NCBI GenBank assembly: GCA_013398295.1
Contig: VZSF01001350.1
Coordinates: forward strand, 259,833 to 323,832
DNA from: Chionis minor
Lineage: Eukaryota; Chordata; Aves; Charadriiformes; Chionididae
Reading direction: 5' to 3'
Length of the DNA stretch: 64,000 nucleotides
The translations under genes and the position numbers were made by a program. This document shows positions 25,101-40,100 of the stretch, piece after piece (within the stretch, counting starts at the first letter, position 1; each line of letters opens with the position of its first letter). The notes under the pieces were generated by a model. The model saw nothing but the letters and a program-made list of their open reading frames with translations, made no database searches and had not been told where the DNA came from.

Positions 25101-28100
25101 TAAATGAAGAGAACATATGAATTCAGGAGTGGGAGTTTTTTCCACTTGAATATGAGAAACTTGAAAGTATGCTAAGTTTTAATTAACCTGTTGAAATATA
25201 CTTAAACAAATTAAATGTGTTTGCAAGCCTGGCATGGTTAACAAATAGTAACATTTTTTTCATACAGAACAGGCTGACCTTTCATCTCAACCAAGGAAGG
25301 CAGAGTATTAGGTAGATTCAATTAATGGACATTAATGAGATATATTTATAAGGATTTAAAATGGAAATGAAATAAATGTGGATTGGGAGAAATTTACAAA
25401 TTTCTTTGTCTTTTTAAAGAAAAAAAAATCATTCCTTCAATTATATTCTTCCTTTAATTTACGACGTTCTATACCAGCAAAAGATATTGAAGAGAGCACG
25501 AAAGAAAGATCTATTTCTTGAACTGGAGAAGCAGAATATAATATCTTTAGCTATAATAACTGTAAAGTCTGCTTGGTTTTGGGTTTGGGTTGGATTGAGG
25601 TTTTTTGCAGAATGGAAAGACTTAGTAAGATATTGTCCCTTTCCCAGGGAGCTTGTAACTTGGTGAAAATAACCTGATAATGTCTAAATTTGTTCATGTA
25701 AAAAGTATCAACACAACCAGTGAAAAATCTTGGCATAATTACAAAAAGTAAATATGGCATTTTTTCCAAATTATACTGTTCACATAGTAGATACTGTAGT
25801 TGCTTAAAACAGTTCTTCACCAAATTTTATCAAATTAGTATGTAAACTGTGAACTAACTCCGAGTGTTCCTTAAAAAAATTAAACAATTACAGTCTGTTG
25901 TGTCAACAGTTAATAACAAAATACGGATCCAATATGAATATTTTATACATCTTAGGGAATGCAGGCTTATTGATTGTTGACTATATACTGTCTTGATCTA
26001 TGATTTATGTTGATTTTTAAATTAATCTGGTCAACCTTTTGATTTAGGAATTGAAGAGAAATCAAAGCAAAGGGATTTCTCATGTGCTGCAGGTGCCTGA
26101 TTGTTCTAGTACACAAATGTAATTCCATTAACTGAAATAATATTTCACTTAGTGGTAGAAAATACTGTACAGTTAAAAAGGTGGGTTTTTTTAATGAGAG
26201 CGCAAACCAAGATCTTAAAACTTATCTTTATGAAATACCCTCTAGAACCGCATTCAGAAGAACTGGTATTTGATTCTTTCTCAGTATGATTCTGTAATGT
26301 TGCTTAAAATGACCTCTGCACTGTAATTATGAAGCAGCTGGATTTAGTTGCCTAGCAGTTATTCCTCACCAGAGGAAATAAGTATTTCAGAATTTTGTGA
26401 AGCACTTTAAAAATCTATATTGTTAGGAGTGTCAGAGATAACTGCTGACCACCCAGAAGTTCAAGCGATGGTAGAAGAAGCCATAAAAAGTGCATCAGTC
26501 TCTGAAGCTACACTGTCACCTGAAATATATGCTGAAGTACTGCAGGGAGCTATTGCAGAGGTAAAACAAGTACTACATAGCAAAGCACTTCTTTTCTAAG
26601 AGCAACCTGTAACAGTTTATATGTAATCAATATATATTCTTAATTTTTCTGTTTGAAAAATCAGTTTAGTTTATATCACATAGTCTGAAAGCTTGCATAG
26701 GATTGAGGAGAGGCTGAGCAAGATCATGAAAGACAAATCCATGGAGGACTACTAGATATATATGTACAAATTATTTCTGTTTTGCAAAGTACCTGGGCTA
26801 CAAATTGTTAAAAGCTGGAAGAATTATCTGAGGAAAGTATCACCATTGTATACGAAGGTTTATTCAAGAACCTTTAATGTTTTAAATTTGTTCACTGGTT
26901 TGTAACTACTGAAACTGGAATCTAAATTCTTCATAGGCAACCTTAAAAAACCACTGGCCCATTAATCTCTTCTTGTTTAAAGTGTTTTTCTTTCATTTAG
27001 ATATACAAAGTTATAAATGTCTTCCTTTCTATTGACCTGATATGACAATAGGGAAAAATTATAACATTTAGAAAATTATTTGTATTGTGCAGTCTTTTTG
27101 AACAACTCACAGACTATCTTAGTCTTTTTATGTTACTGAACCTGACATTTTATTACAGCTTATGAAGAAGAACAAAGACAGGTTTCCTGGTGCTCCAGAA
27201 AAAGGAGGATGGGTAGTGGATAACTACCCTCTGTCAGTAGATCACTGGTCAGCTTTATCAGAAAAAGGACTTTTACCTGACACTGTTGTCTGTCTGAAGG
27301 ATACAGAAAAAGATGGTTAGTAAATGCACACTAATGAAACTTAATCTTTTTTTTTTTCTGTGTTGATATCTGTATGTAAAGCACACTTATAAGAAAAACT
27401 AGTAATTATGTCCCATTTATAAAGTTTCAGGGATCTAGAAAAGGAAGAATCCAGTGAATCAACAAGGGTTACCCAAATTTCTTACAACTTGGATTAAGGG
27501 AATTACATAGAATTGAAAACAGGAATGCATTACAAAAGCAAATTCCTCCTATTTATAATCCTATTTACAATTTCCTGCTATTTACAATCAGCAGTAAATA
27601 CCACTGGACTCTTGCAGTTTCAGACATTTGTATTCTGTGTCTGGCTGGCCACCAGCTTGTGATATGCCTCTCAGTCGAATTTCCCTGCCTGCACACTGGT
27701 TTCCTTTCTCGCAAAATCAGGTTATACATATGAACTTTGTCTGCTTGAGAGAGAAGGTGGGAGAAATGCATGTATGCAGGTGCATCCTGTTCCCCATCCT
27801 GGAGTCAAAAAAAAGTTGAGCAACTTCTTATCCAGATTGATGCAATTCCTTAGCACCCATGAGTTCAGAGGAAGGGATTTTTACTTTATTGTTTCAAGTA
27901 GGAAGGAAAGTTGGTACCAGGCATGAAAAATTCAACAGATAGATTCATACACTGTTTGAACTTTTGCCTGTCAAATCATGTCTTAATGGATTATACCTGC
28001 TTGATTCATACCACACCACAAGTTTCATTGCCCTGTGGCAATGTTTGATCATTACCTGTTCAACTAGTCCATTATCAAAAGGTCTTTCAGTAATAGAAAC

Positions 28101-31100
28101 TTCCCTTCAAGAAAGGCATTATAGGTCTATTCATACTTAATTCAAGAAAGCGCAGTAACTGTGTTATGGTTTGAGAAACCCACTTTAGTGACGTTTAGAC
28201 AATTATTCTATCACCCGATGTCCCCCTCCCCACCTAGGAAGGAGAATCGGGGAAAAAACAAGGAAACCCGGGTGTTGAAGCATAAACAGATTCAATAAAA
28301 TAAGACTAGACAGTTAGCATTAATAACACTAAAGAACCAATATTGATTCTGATACCAATATAAAATATACAAGGATTATACTCAGCCAACTATATCAGTA
28401 GGGAGCTGTGCACTCCCAGCAGTGGACAGTAAATGTTGGACACTGCAAGCGCTATGGCTTCAGGAAGAAGGGAGGGCCTCAGGCATCTGGCACCAGGGCA
28501 AAAAGTCCTCTGGGTCGCCACCATCAAGGGAGAAAGAGCTCCTCAGCAAACTTTCTAATTTATATTGAATGTGACGTTCATGGTATGAAGTAATCCTGTT
28601 GGTCAGCTTGGGTCAAGTGCTCTGGTCTCAGTCCTCCTCATCCCTGCACCTGGCGAGCTCGAAAACATTGAGACCTTGAAACTCACAGACCATAGCTGGC
28701 TATAAAGATAGTATTTTCACAAATTCAGAAACTAGAGTCTTCTAAAAGTAGTTTTCCCAAGCATTAGAAATTAGTCCTGTGTCACTCAAACCAGGACAAA
28801 CTGCCTGATACTAGAATCATCCAGAGAAGCTTTCAAACCCTTGTCCCTGAATATAAAAAACGTGAGCAAATCAAGGATATACAGTTTACTCAGACTTCTT
28901 ATTTTTAAAAAATTTTAAAAAGCTTTTCAGAAGCATGTCATCTGATCATCTAATCATCCTCACAACTCAACTCCAGTGCCTACAGTACTTAGTCACATAG
29001 CTTTGTGAAATTTCACACCACCTTAAACATCTTAATTAAGTCTTCTAGTGTGGCTGGAACTCATATACAAACTAAATACAGACTGATCATTTATATAAGA
29101 AAGTTATAGATTTGGTATTTGTCAGAAAATCATATTTGCCATTCCTATCATTCAAGAAGACCTTGTCTCAGATACTTCCAGAAAGAACTTAAGGACAAAT
29201 CGCATTTCCGTGCCTCATCTTTGCTTTCCAGAAATATCAAGCATATTGAAACGCTCCTGAACATAGTTTCTGGGACACAATGCATTGTCCTTTCTTAAAA
29301 CCACAAAAACCACCTTATTCTTGTAGTTGGCATGCAGTAATGTAATGTTAATACAGTGTACTAAATAACAAACAGCAGGAGTCAAGCTCTAGCCTTTTCT
29401 GCAGGGAGAGAACTGAGGTAGGAGAGATGCTTTCAGAATTGTGTTAACTTTCTCTTCGCTTCTCAGAATTTAATAAATTAGTGAATTAATTGGATAAAAG
29501 AAAAGGTTGTCTCATCATCCCTGAAAGGCTTTATTCTAGATCAGACAATTTGGCAATAGAAAATTCTTCATGGGAACCATGTAAAAAACTGGTCAATAGT
29601 AACTGCCACATTTTTTTCTTTTGGGAAGGGGAGAACTTGGGAGTCCATAGCAGAGGCTTTCAAAGATCTCTCTAGGGCTTTCAAATTATGCGCTTCATTC
29701 CTGCAATGTACACCTTTCTGCCATTCCCACTAGTTCTCAAAGCCTAGCTCTGAATTACTTTTTCTAATCTGAACAATCTATTTTATATTCTTGGTAGCCA
29801 TCTCTTCCACACAATCACCTTCTGTTTCTCTAGTCTCATAGATGGCAGATTCTTCAAAGCATAACCTAGAAGTTAGAGAGATGAAACTTAAATTTTGTGC
29901 TCACAACCTTGATGATACCTCTAACACTGTGATACTCTTTATATCACATAGCGAAAAAGACTGCTTTCTTAATTACAACCCATTTGGCCCTATGTATAAG
30001 TCAATTTCAGGCTTGGAAGGAAATCCGCCATTCCCATTTTTAATGTATTTGAGATGATAATGAGTCTATACCCTGACTTTATCCCTGGAACTGTATCAGG
30101 CTTTCATATGAATCAATGACTATTTTGCTTCAGAGTTTCATTCACTGGTGGGAGGAAATGAATTAACATACTTTCGATGGTAAAGAATATATTTTTACCG
30201 TCTTAGTTTGAAACAAGTCATGCACAAATTGAATATAAGTCATACTATTTGTAGCCTATCATAACAAATCAGAGTGAAATGTAATACTGGCACAGATATT
30301 TTCTTAACAGACTTCCAGTTGCATTAAAACAGGACAGTGCAAGAACATTGTCCTTTCAACCAGAATCAGCTGAGCTACCTACAAACCTGCTCCATTAGCA
30401 AGCTGCTTTATTTCTGGTTAATACCAGTACCAGATAGTCTCAGGTCAGACACTTAGGACTTTGCTGATTTATTATCTGTTATTCCAAAGCTCAATTTGAT
30501 CAAGTAATACTGAAGTCCTTCATCAGGAAACAATATTGAATCCTTTAAGTGAGGAACACATGTGTTGGTGCCCAAGGAAGAAAGAATGTTTAGTTACACT
30601 ATAGTAATTGTGATTCTTCTGGACATTCTGTATATGATAATTCTGCAATTAAGGCTGCTTCGGTTCAGATCAATATATTTTGGACTCTGAATAACAAAGT
30701 AAATTAATTCTCTTTGGCATTGCTGCTTTTCATAATACTGTGAGAAAATACAAAGATGGGAAAGTTCATGCCTGGGCCACAAGGCAAAGCCACTGGAAAC
30801 CCTCACAACTTTTTTGCAGAAGAATACCAAAAAAGAATTACCTAAAAAGGAGTTTACCAAGTATATTTTTTTTAAAATTCCCTTTGCTCACCCTCCCTTT
30901 TTCAAAAACACATTTAATTGAAAGCATTGGTTTGAAATATAAAGAGTTCACAAAAAATTATCATCTACTTCAAAACAATACCAATGTTCCTAACAACTAA
31001 GTAACATGTTTCTCACCATTCAAATTTAGATAAAAATGCATTTTATGTCAGTTGACGATAGTGATCATGTGAGATATGGAACAAGTATGAATCAAGTGAG

Positions 31101-34100
31101 GTGAAAGAGGCAAGATCATAATGTCTGCTATAAGGTTTGGCTAAAAGTAGCTTTTTGCTTATGGATATGTTTCCTTGAATTTAGCTACTTTGTTTCATTT
31201 TGTTCTTTTTATTATTTCTTTTTCATTTGGGCAATTGTGTTTACTCTTTATTTGATTTCCACTAATTTCTGTTGCTTAAATAATAATGTAGCTGTGGAGT
31301 TCATATTTTCACAGCATTTTGAGTCATTACTTTGTAATCTATTCCCTGAACTAATCTAAACTGGCATAACTGAACTGATGGAAATGGATTACAGCCACAC
31401 AGCCATATATCATAAATCGATTCGGCAAAGTAAATAAGTCAGTAGAGTTCCTAGTAGGAACAACTTATTCTTCATTTCTGTCAATCAGATGTAGTAGTAT
31501 AGATATGTACATTCTTTACATTCTTATTTTAATGGGTTTTAATTTGTTTCTTCATAGTTTTCTTCATACATGTATAAACAAAATAAATACCAGAGTAATG
31601 TATGATATGCAGAAATATAAGACAAATCCTTTCAGTGCTGTCTCCCTTCATAGCCTTTGTCATAACCTTCCCATATCCCAGACTCAGTTTATTAGGTACT
31701 TGAAATTGAAAGCAAAGCTCTAAAACCTTAGAAAGCAACAGTATAATAACATTTCAGTGGTATATATGCCTTTTCTTGGCTTTAAAAAGAACTAGGAAAG
31801 TTGTCTATGGTGTATTAAATATTTTTCCTAACTCAAATAACTTTAGTTTTATACAGATGTATAGAACTCATTACTGTTGTGTTATTGTACTGCAGGAGTT
31901 TGTATACTACACAGAGCATACTTATCAAATAAAGATGAAATTAATTCTAAGATTTTGAAAAGACTAACAGATGAAGCATTGGAAAAGAAAGAAGAAGAAG
32001 AAGCAGCAGCAAGGTAAAATATTCCAAATATCTGAACGTATGTAATAAGCGCAAGAAAATTCTAGCCTTACTTTGTGTTAAAGGTATCACTGCATTTATC
32101 AACACAAATGTACTAAAAAAGTGCAATAAGACTAGCTGTGATGTATAGGAAATAACCCAATATGTGTTAACTTTGAGGAATATCTCATTTAGATCAGTAA
32201 ATGTGGTAGCAGAAGGTTCTCTTGCTAAATGCATTTTCATTAGCCTTTCATTAATCCAGCCTTTTGATGCAATGAGACAATAACATCTTAGATGATAAAA
32301 TACATTTGGTTTTAAGATGAATAATCTTTTACTTCCAGAAGAAAAATGCAAGAAATACTGACATCAGTGGAAGAGCAATCTCTAGAGGCTGCTGAGGAAA
32401 GAGGTGAGAGTATCATTTGGCTTCTATTTTACCTAGTTATGTTTCAATTCATTTAGCAATTTGGGTTTATGCAGATTTTACAGTTTTGATTTCTTTTTTA
32501 CATCCATCATCTAGAAAAATGGCTTTATATTACTATCTTTCCTTTCTTCACTGATTCAGGCACTCATTTCTATGTGTGATTCTTCATGGCTGTTACAGAA
32601 TAGAGACGTGTATTAAATCAGCCAGTACAGTTATGGTTTTCTATAAATCCAAAGGACGGGACTTTCTACCTCCTCTAGAAAGTTTTCTAAGTGAGTTATT
32701 AACTGTATTGAAACTTCCTACTCATCAAAAAATCTGTATCCACTCACAAGTTAGAAAACATTGTTAGAATTTAGCCAACAGCTAATAAGAAAACCACAGA
32801 AGTCTCTTATTTTCTGTTCTTCCTCCAAGAAGCTCAGCCTGAAGCAATTAAAGGGGATTGGAATTTATTTAAGGAGTGGCTCACTCAACTTATGCATTAA
32901 GAATTGCTGAATCTGTTAGCAACGTACATTATAAATTGCTGAATCCAGTAGCCCAGTAGAGGTGAGGCTGCAGCAGCTCCATGTCCCCAGGACCATGCAG
33001 TAATGTATCTGAGCAGGTATTCCCATTTCCCTTTTCATCCTCTTGCTGTTTTATCCATGCTTGTTTCTCCCCAATCCACTTTGATCCCTTCTTCTCCTTG
33101 CCTTTGGTCCCTCTCATAAATGCCTCATAATGTTTTAACTGCTTTTCCTGGCATCTCTTAATGAATCTCAAACCCTATAGGCAGTAATCCCCCTCAGCCA
33201 GGGAGAACTTCTCTGGTTGACTCATCTCAATAGGTCTCACACCCAGGCAATGCCTTCATCATCCTCTTTTAATGACTCTGAGGGGAACCAAGTCAAGGTT
33301 ATGTTTGTTCTGATTAGGTTATTGGGGTTCCTCCACCTGTCATTGTTCCTCTCCTCCTTTGTGCTTATGAAGATTCCTTTGTATTTATGGAGATTAGCCT
33401 TCAGTAATATAACCTAACAACAATGAAAAAAACCCCCAGAAATATGTATATTACATGAGGTTTCCCCTCTAATAACAATATTTATAAAACATTTTGGGTA
33501 AACACATTCTTACTTTGCTTCTTTAGGTGTTGACAGAACCACTTATTAATTTTGTTTAGCCGCTCTTTATTTCTTGTAAAGATCCTACTTTTGTATGAGA
33601 ATTGTGCTATACTTTGTTTCCAGCAATGAAAACATAATTGCCCTGGGCAAGAGTGAATAATCTGTGAGGAGTGAGATTTCAGGGGCAGGCCACCTACACA
33701 CATAGGCTCAGTTTTTGCACCTCAGATGATTCTGTCAGTTGGGTCAACGGTTAGAATTAATTACAGTTCTTTTCAGTGTTTTTAAACCTCAACAGTCAAA
33801 GAAGTTGCAGGGTTGTACTTTCCTCTTTAGCTTCATAAATCACTGCCTACTTTCTTAGAAGAATGTTGCTGTCAAGATGAAGCTGTCAAGATACATGGGC
33901 ATCTGTCTACATTAAGAACTAGGTTGGGGACTTTATTTTCTTCCTCTGCTATGGGACCTCAAGGTTTCTCCATCATAGCTTAAATTATTAGCTAAGGCTT
34001 GGAGCTGAAATAAAAAATTGAAGTGCATGAATTCTCACTTTTTTTTTCTCTCAACAGCAGGGGCCTAGACTGCCATTACTGTCTTCCTTTCAAACAGAAC

Positions 34101-37100
34101 ATACTGGTTTCTGGTTAATGAACACAAGTTCATTATCCCATGTATGTGGGACATATTCACAATACAGAACTTAAGACTGGTCATAACATTTCCTAAAGAA
34201 ACCAGTATGTTCTGTTTGAAAGGAAGACAGTAACGGCAGTAATGAACACAAGTTCATTATCCAGTCTGGCATTTATTTTACTTATATACTACAAGGGCTA
34301 AGGCATAAAGGTAGTATAAGATAGACTGAATATGATAACATGCCTTTAATTTTTAGTTGGGTAACATTTCACCTACTCTCTGAAAAAAATACTCTAGCTT
34401 TATAAGGTTCTCTAAATTACATATAAACTTTTAAAAAATCCTACATTGTAACTTTTTGTAGTTTCTAATAAAACACATAGCTCTTCTCCAAAGTGAATGA
34501 GTTCTGAATTATTAAATATGAAGGGTTCTACACAGATACTCTTTTATCTCTGTCTCAAACAACAAAGCTCATCTTAGTTTTGAATATCTAATTCATTTTG
34601 ATCTGAGTACATCAAAACAACAATTATTAATGATAGAAGTAATAAAATCATATACACACTTGTGCTCTTAACACGTGATAAGCCCTTGTTCAGAGAAAAT
34701 CATGTTTTCCTACGCCTACACTTGATTTCAATAATCAAACACTGACTCACCAAAACACTTCAGTCATGCTGCTCTTAGCTTGACATCTGTTTTAGTTCAC
34801 ATGTAGTGCCATCAGCACATTGACTGCAGCTTTTCTCCCATGTGACATGTCTTTACAAAAATATAAATGAATTATATGTTCACAATCTTGGGGCTTTTTA
34901 TATAGCAGTTATGGTATAAAAATGAAAACTCAAAAAAATCATGTAGTTCCCCAATCATGCTCTTTTGATTTCTCATATAAATAAATGTGCATTTCAATAA
35001 TTACGGTTTTTGTAACCTCAGCGGGACATTGAAATAACTGGGATTGCTTCAGGACTAAATGCATTCAAATTTAGTGTTTGTGTTTAAAAGGAAAAAAGGT
35101 TCCAGTAATAAGCAAGGTACTTACACGTGTCTTAATGAGAGTGAAAGTAAACGGAAGAGACTTTGGGTAAATTTAAGAAATGTATCTAAGTGACTTAGGA
35201 AGCTAAGTTCAATGCTAAGTAATATGTCCGTTGAAGGTACACAAAACAATTTATGCGGTAACTCTTGCTTGTAATGCCTCGCTTAAAATTAGAGCCCTAC
35301 ATCTTTTTTCATGGCCCTTGACACAATTATTCTAAGCTTAAATTATTTTCAGGAATTTCTTACTGTATTTAAGTATTTGTGCAGCAGCTTTGCACAAGTA
35401 TGGATTTATTTATACTAGTATACAGCTATATGGCTTCATGAGAATATATTTCAGGCACAGTAGAACAGTTACACAGTTCCAGGTAGATCTGTGAGTTCAT
35501 TCCAATCTTCCTGAGGTAAAACTTGGCACATTTCTCTCCTGCCACATTTCAGCAATAAAATATCACATACAATTGATCTTATTCACTGAAGCAAACTGTT
35601 GTAATGGTTTAAGACTTTACTTTCTGTACTTTATTTGTCAGCCCTATGTTTCTGCCAGAGATTACCTGTGTCCTATAGCAGACTCAACTGGAACATGCAT
35701 ATGCCTCAGTGTGGTGGTGGTGGCTCAGGGTGGTGTGTTCGTACAACCCCACCTTCACTGATGTCTCTTCTGCTACTCTTGTGATTTAGGTAGAAGCTCT
35801 TGCAAGAAAACAATGAGTAGCTGGAGCTGATAATTCCAGCAGTCACCTCCTGTGCTTGTTCTTCACAGCTGTTAATTTCAATATTTGTTATAAACTCTTT
35901 AATATTGATCCCAACATCCCCCTTTCTCATATTACAGATGGTGGAGGGTTGAATCGATACCTACCTCTTTAGGTGTTATTTTTATCATTGTGTTGAATTC
36001 AGTAGGATATTTTAAACAGCAACAAAAATAAATAGAATAATAAAATCTGTACATGCTAGGACATTTCCTCTTTAGTCTTTGAAGAGAAACACTTTTTGGA
36101 ATCAATTATAATATTTACCAGGCAGTTGATGTGTGCTCTGTCTTGCAGCCTCTAGATATATTTCCTTTGTGTTTCTTGGCTGGCTTGCATCCTGATTTGT
36201 TGTTTTTTTAATTACCTCTAACTAAAGGCTTTTCAGTGAGAGAGTTTGAACAAGGACAGTTTATTAATCTGCAGACAAGGGATGGCAAATTACTTGTACC
36301 CCAAACTTCAAAGCAAGCTGTAGTGATATTAACTTCACAGTTTGTTCAGTCTTTGAGCAAAGTTGCATGATCTTCAAAGCCATTTTCTGCCCTCCTTCAT
36401 TAGCCAGATGAGAAAATTACATTCTAATACCTGTAATCACAGCATTTTAGGCAGTGAAACTTGACAATTTGAAAGAGAAAGGCTATAAACAACTTTCTCA
36501 ATTAGATCCCAAATACCTTCAGTTCTTAAATTCTTTTAGTCTCTCTATCAGAGAAATAAAGGCTAAGGAGTATTGCTTTAGTACAGGTACGCATTCCTTT
36601 GCAGAAAAAGTGAAGAAAAGCCTATGATTAGAGCTAGCAGCCTCTCTGAAAGCTCTTGTCACTTTCTGAACATCTATCAGAAAAAGGACATCTTAATTTA
36701 CTTTGTTTAATGTCTGTGCTTCTGTCTTCCTTGACTCTATCCAGCACCAGTCTTGTAAATGAAATCTCTGAGGTGTTTAGACACACCGTAAAAATTTAGA
36801 CATGCTTAGCTTCTGTGCTACGCCTATTTACCTTGAAGTCTCTAGGACTGTCTGTGATTAAGTTATGTGTGCATGTGAGAATTTGCATGCTGACAGCCTT
36901 AACAAAGTGCCTTCTGTTTTGCACATATTTTTCTGTATGTCGTTTTCCTCTTTGTGTGTATTATGGACTCTTGATTTATTTATTACAGAGCATCAAAACT
37001 CATTTTGCTTGACAGCATTCCTGTATATAACAAAAGGAAATAAAGTACTAGAATAAGTGAAGAATTTTCCTAATTTGACACATGCTAAATGTTGTGGGGT

Positions 37101-40100
37101 TTTGTCTGCTAACCATATAAGAAGATGCTTATTTATGAGATAAAGATTCCTGATTCTGCATAAATCAGAAATTCAATGTTTCCAACCTGTTTTTCATGAC
37201 GTTTGTGGGTTCTTTGCCACAAAAGAGATGTACATGAAAACAAATGCCTTAATTTCAGATTTTAAAATACATTCTTGTTTAATATGGTCTGAGTTTTGGG
37301 TAATCATAACATGTTGAGATGTGCTAGTGGTGTTTTATTACTCTAACAACAGTCTAAGGACATAAGCAACACAAGGCTTGCAGGAAGAAGTTTGTTTATT
37401 GAATAACTGATACAGTTGGAAAAATTACACAGCCTTCAGGTACACAAGCCCTTCTTCAAGTCAGAAGCACTCCACCCAGTAAGAGCTGTTCTGTAGAACA
37501 TCAAGTCCACTCTTCTGCCAGGTCTTGTTTTTGAGCATAGTTTGAGCACAGAACACATAGATTATAATAAATAAAAAATATTCTTACATAAAAGCACTGA
37601 AATAAAGTACTTCTCCCTTTTATTCAGTAATGTGGCATCTGAGAGATGGTCTGCCTTTCCGCACAGATCAGGTTGCTGATTTTTAAATGTTGTGGTCAGT
37701 GTGCAATACCTGAACATAAAGTAAGTAACTCCTTTTTTGCAGGTTGTCAAACATAAATTTTGCAGTGTGATCCGGAAACATCTTTATTCCTATAGTGCCT
37801 CCATCACTGCTCAATGGGTTTGTTAAAGTTAGTAATGGTTTTATTTCTGCCAACAGAATTTGAGGACAATGATGAGCAGCTTCCATCTGAAACTGAACAA
37901 ACGCCCCAGAAACAGTCCAGTGACTCTGCAGATTATAAAGAAGAATCTAAACCTACAGGTTGGCCTTGGAGCACATATAATCTCTCTTACTTGCTAGTAT
38001 CAAGAATTGTATGTATTCCTCTTCTGCAGTATTTTTATATTGCAGAATATTTTTTATTTTATATTTTACTATATTTGAAAATTGGCTGTAAATATAATTC
38101 CTTACCTTATCTTTTTTCTTTTAAAGATTGATTAGTCAGGTTCAAGTTATTTAAACACTTAAAATGCAATTAAAGGCAAGTTGCTATTTCCTGTTAAAAA
38201 TAATGCACCAGGTATTTGCATTTTGAGAAACAAAACAACAAAATCCCACTATTGCCTCTACTGCCTAAACACCACATTAATAAACATGTACAGAGATCTA
38301 TGGAAATAACAAATAAAGTGAGTGTTGCTGATATTCCAGGTTGACATCGCCTGTTGTATTCAGAAATCCATGCTCACTCTCTATAGGATGAAATGATAAG
38401 AAAGGGAAATAAGAGGAAACAAACTTTAGTCACTCTCATGGACTGTGACCCAAAAAAAAAGGAAAAGCAGAAAGAAGAAAATACCAGGAAAAAAAAGGGG
38501 GGGTGGGGGAAATACACCCAGGAAATAATCAAATTGCAGTATTTACAAACACCTGCATGTGATTTGAACAAACCCTGGTTCTACAGACCATTTTAAAATA
38601 AATAATATATCCACATTAATCAGAAATTACTAGTCCGTTCCCTGTGGCAAGGGACCTTGGGAAAAACGGGAATGGATGAATTGTATCTTTGGATGTGAAT
38701 GATCAAAATATGTCCTGTATTTTCCTTAGTCATCCATTGTCCTACAAACAGCTTGCTAGATTTCACACGGAGTCATGTTTCCTTCTTTTTGGTATAAGGG
38801 AAAATTCTGCAGCACGTGGAACTCCAGTGAACCATAAGCTAATGAAAAGATATATGAAATCCTATGGTATCCTTTTCTCAAAAAACACTTTCAAGGCAAC
38901 TCATCTTTCATGGAGATGGTCTGCTTTAGTTTATAAAACATAAATTTTAGCTTTTATCTACTAGAATTTTTAGAATACGTTAAAGTCCAAAAAAGAAATA
39001 AGTCCAACATAAAGCATTTTATTTTAAATAGCAAGTTGTTAAATATACACATTTTTATGCATTAGAAACAATCAACTTAATCTGTAAACTGAACTGCTTT
39101 TTTTTTCCAAACACCATAAATTAGTACACACAATATAAGTTTTTCTACTAAGCATATTTCACTGTAATATGCTGAATATTATTTGGCAGAATATATTTAT
39201 AAGTAATGAAAAGTCTGTGTAAACATTCTAATGGTCTATTTCAAAAAGACAAATGAAAATACGTTCATAATGAAATACGTATCAGTTCCAAGGAATGGAA
39301 GTGTCACTGTTATCCTATGTTTTGCCTTTCTGTTTATTTTGATGGTTAAGCCCTAATGAAGAAGACAGGCTGGGTTCTGGTATTTCTGTCTCAGCTTTGG
39401 CAGGGTTTGCGAGGGGAGGGAAGAAGGATTTTTTCATCTTTTTTGTTGCTGAGTATGGACTGAGGGCAGAACAAGTCATATCTAATACTAGCAGAACACT
39501 GGGGAAAAAAGATATTAAAGCCTTTCCTTCCCCAGCAGCTCGCTCGGAGAACATGGGGGCAGAAAGCCTTTGAGGATTGTTTGTCTCTATGGTAACTATG
39601 CTCAGTAAAAGCAAAGAAGACACAGAGCAGAAGAATATGAGAGGCTGCCATACAGGCATTCCCTGTGAAAGCTCCAGATTTAGGGCTGGGGAGGATTGTT
39701 TCCTGTCACCTCTGTGATAAGGAAAAGAAATTAAGAACAGAACTGTTAGATAGACATCTACTTCTTCTGAGGGAAACTTGTTTGCATTTTTAGATCCATT
39801 TATTTTTAAACCATTACTGTCTTTTCAAGTATTTCTCTTGACTACATATCTTCTTTAAAAATATCTTCTCACTTTAAATCACCTCTGCAAGCAGAATTAT
39901 TATAACTTATATCTAATAGCAAAGGTACAGCTGTCTTTCTTAAAAGTATTTTCAGTATTTTTGTTCCCTGTGATGCAGTTTTAAACAAATCAAATGCCAA
40001 GGAGGCAACATAATAATGTCATAATAATGTTCGAATACCTGAGCCAAAACCACATAATTCCTTTTCCCTAGGAATGTAATCCATTTTGCTTTTGTTATTT

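Larger units (their letters stand above)
32404..37856 (+). other. AK9: AK9 intron between coding exons 18 and 19
   Basis: 5.4 kb. Contains the snap-back inverted repeat (34069-34262) and a possible old repeat (about 37380-37535). The 32930-33210 part is less AT-rich with a short antisense frame; unidentified. Confidence 0.9.

Noticed and set aside
37857..38131. Longer version of coding exon 19 reading on to 38131
   Set aside because: It would end in a stop and truncate the protein after residue 765. The GTTGGC donor at 37959 gives the phase needed by exon 20. Kept only as an alternative.
38393..38596. Lys-rich frame that looks like a nuclear peptide
   Set aside because: It comes from a purine-rich low-complexity stretch in an intron.
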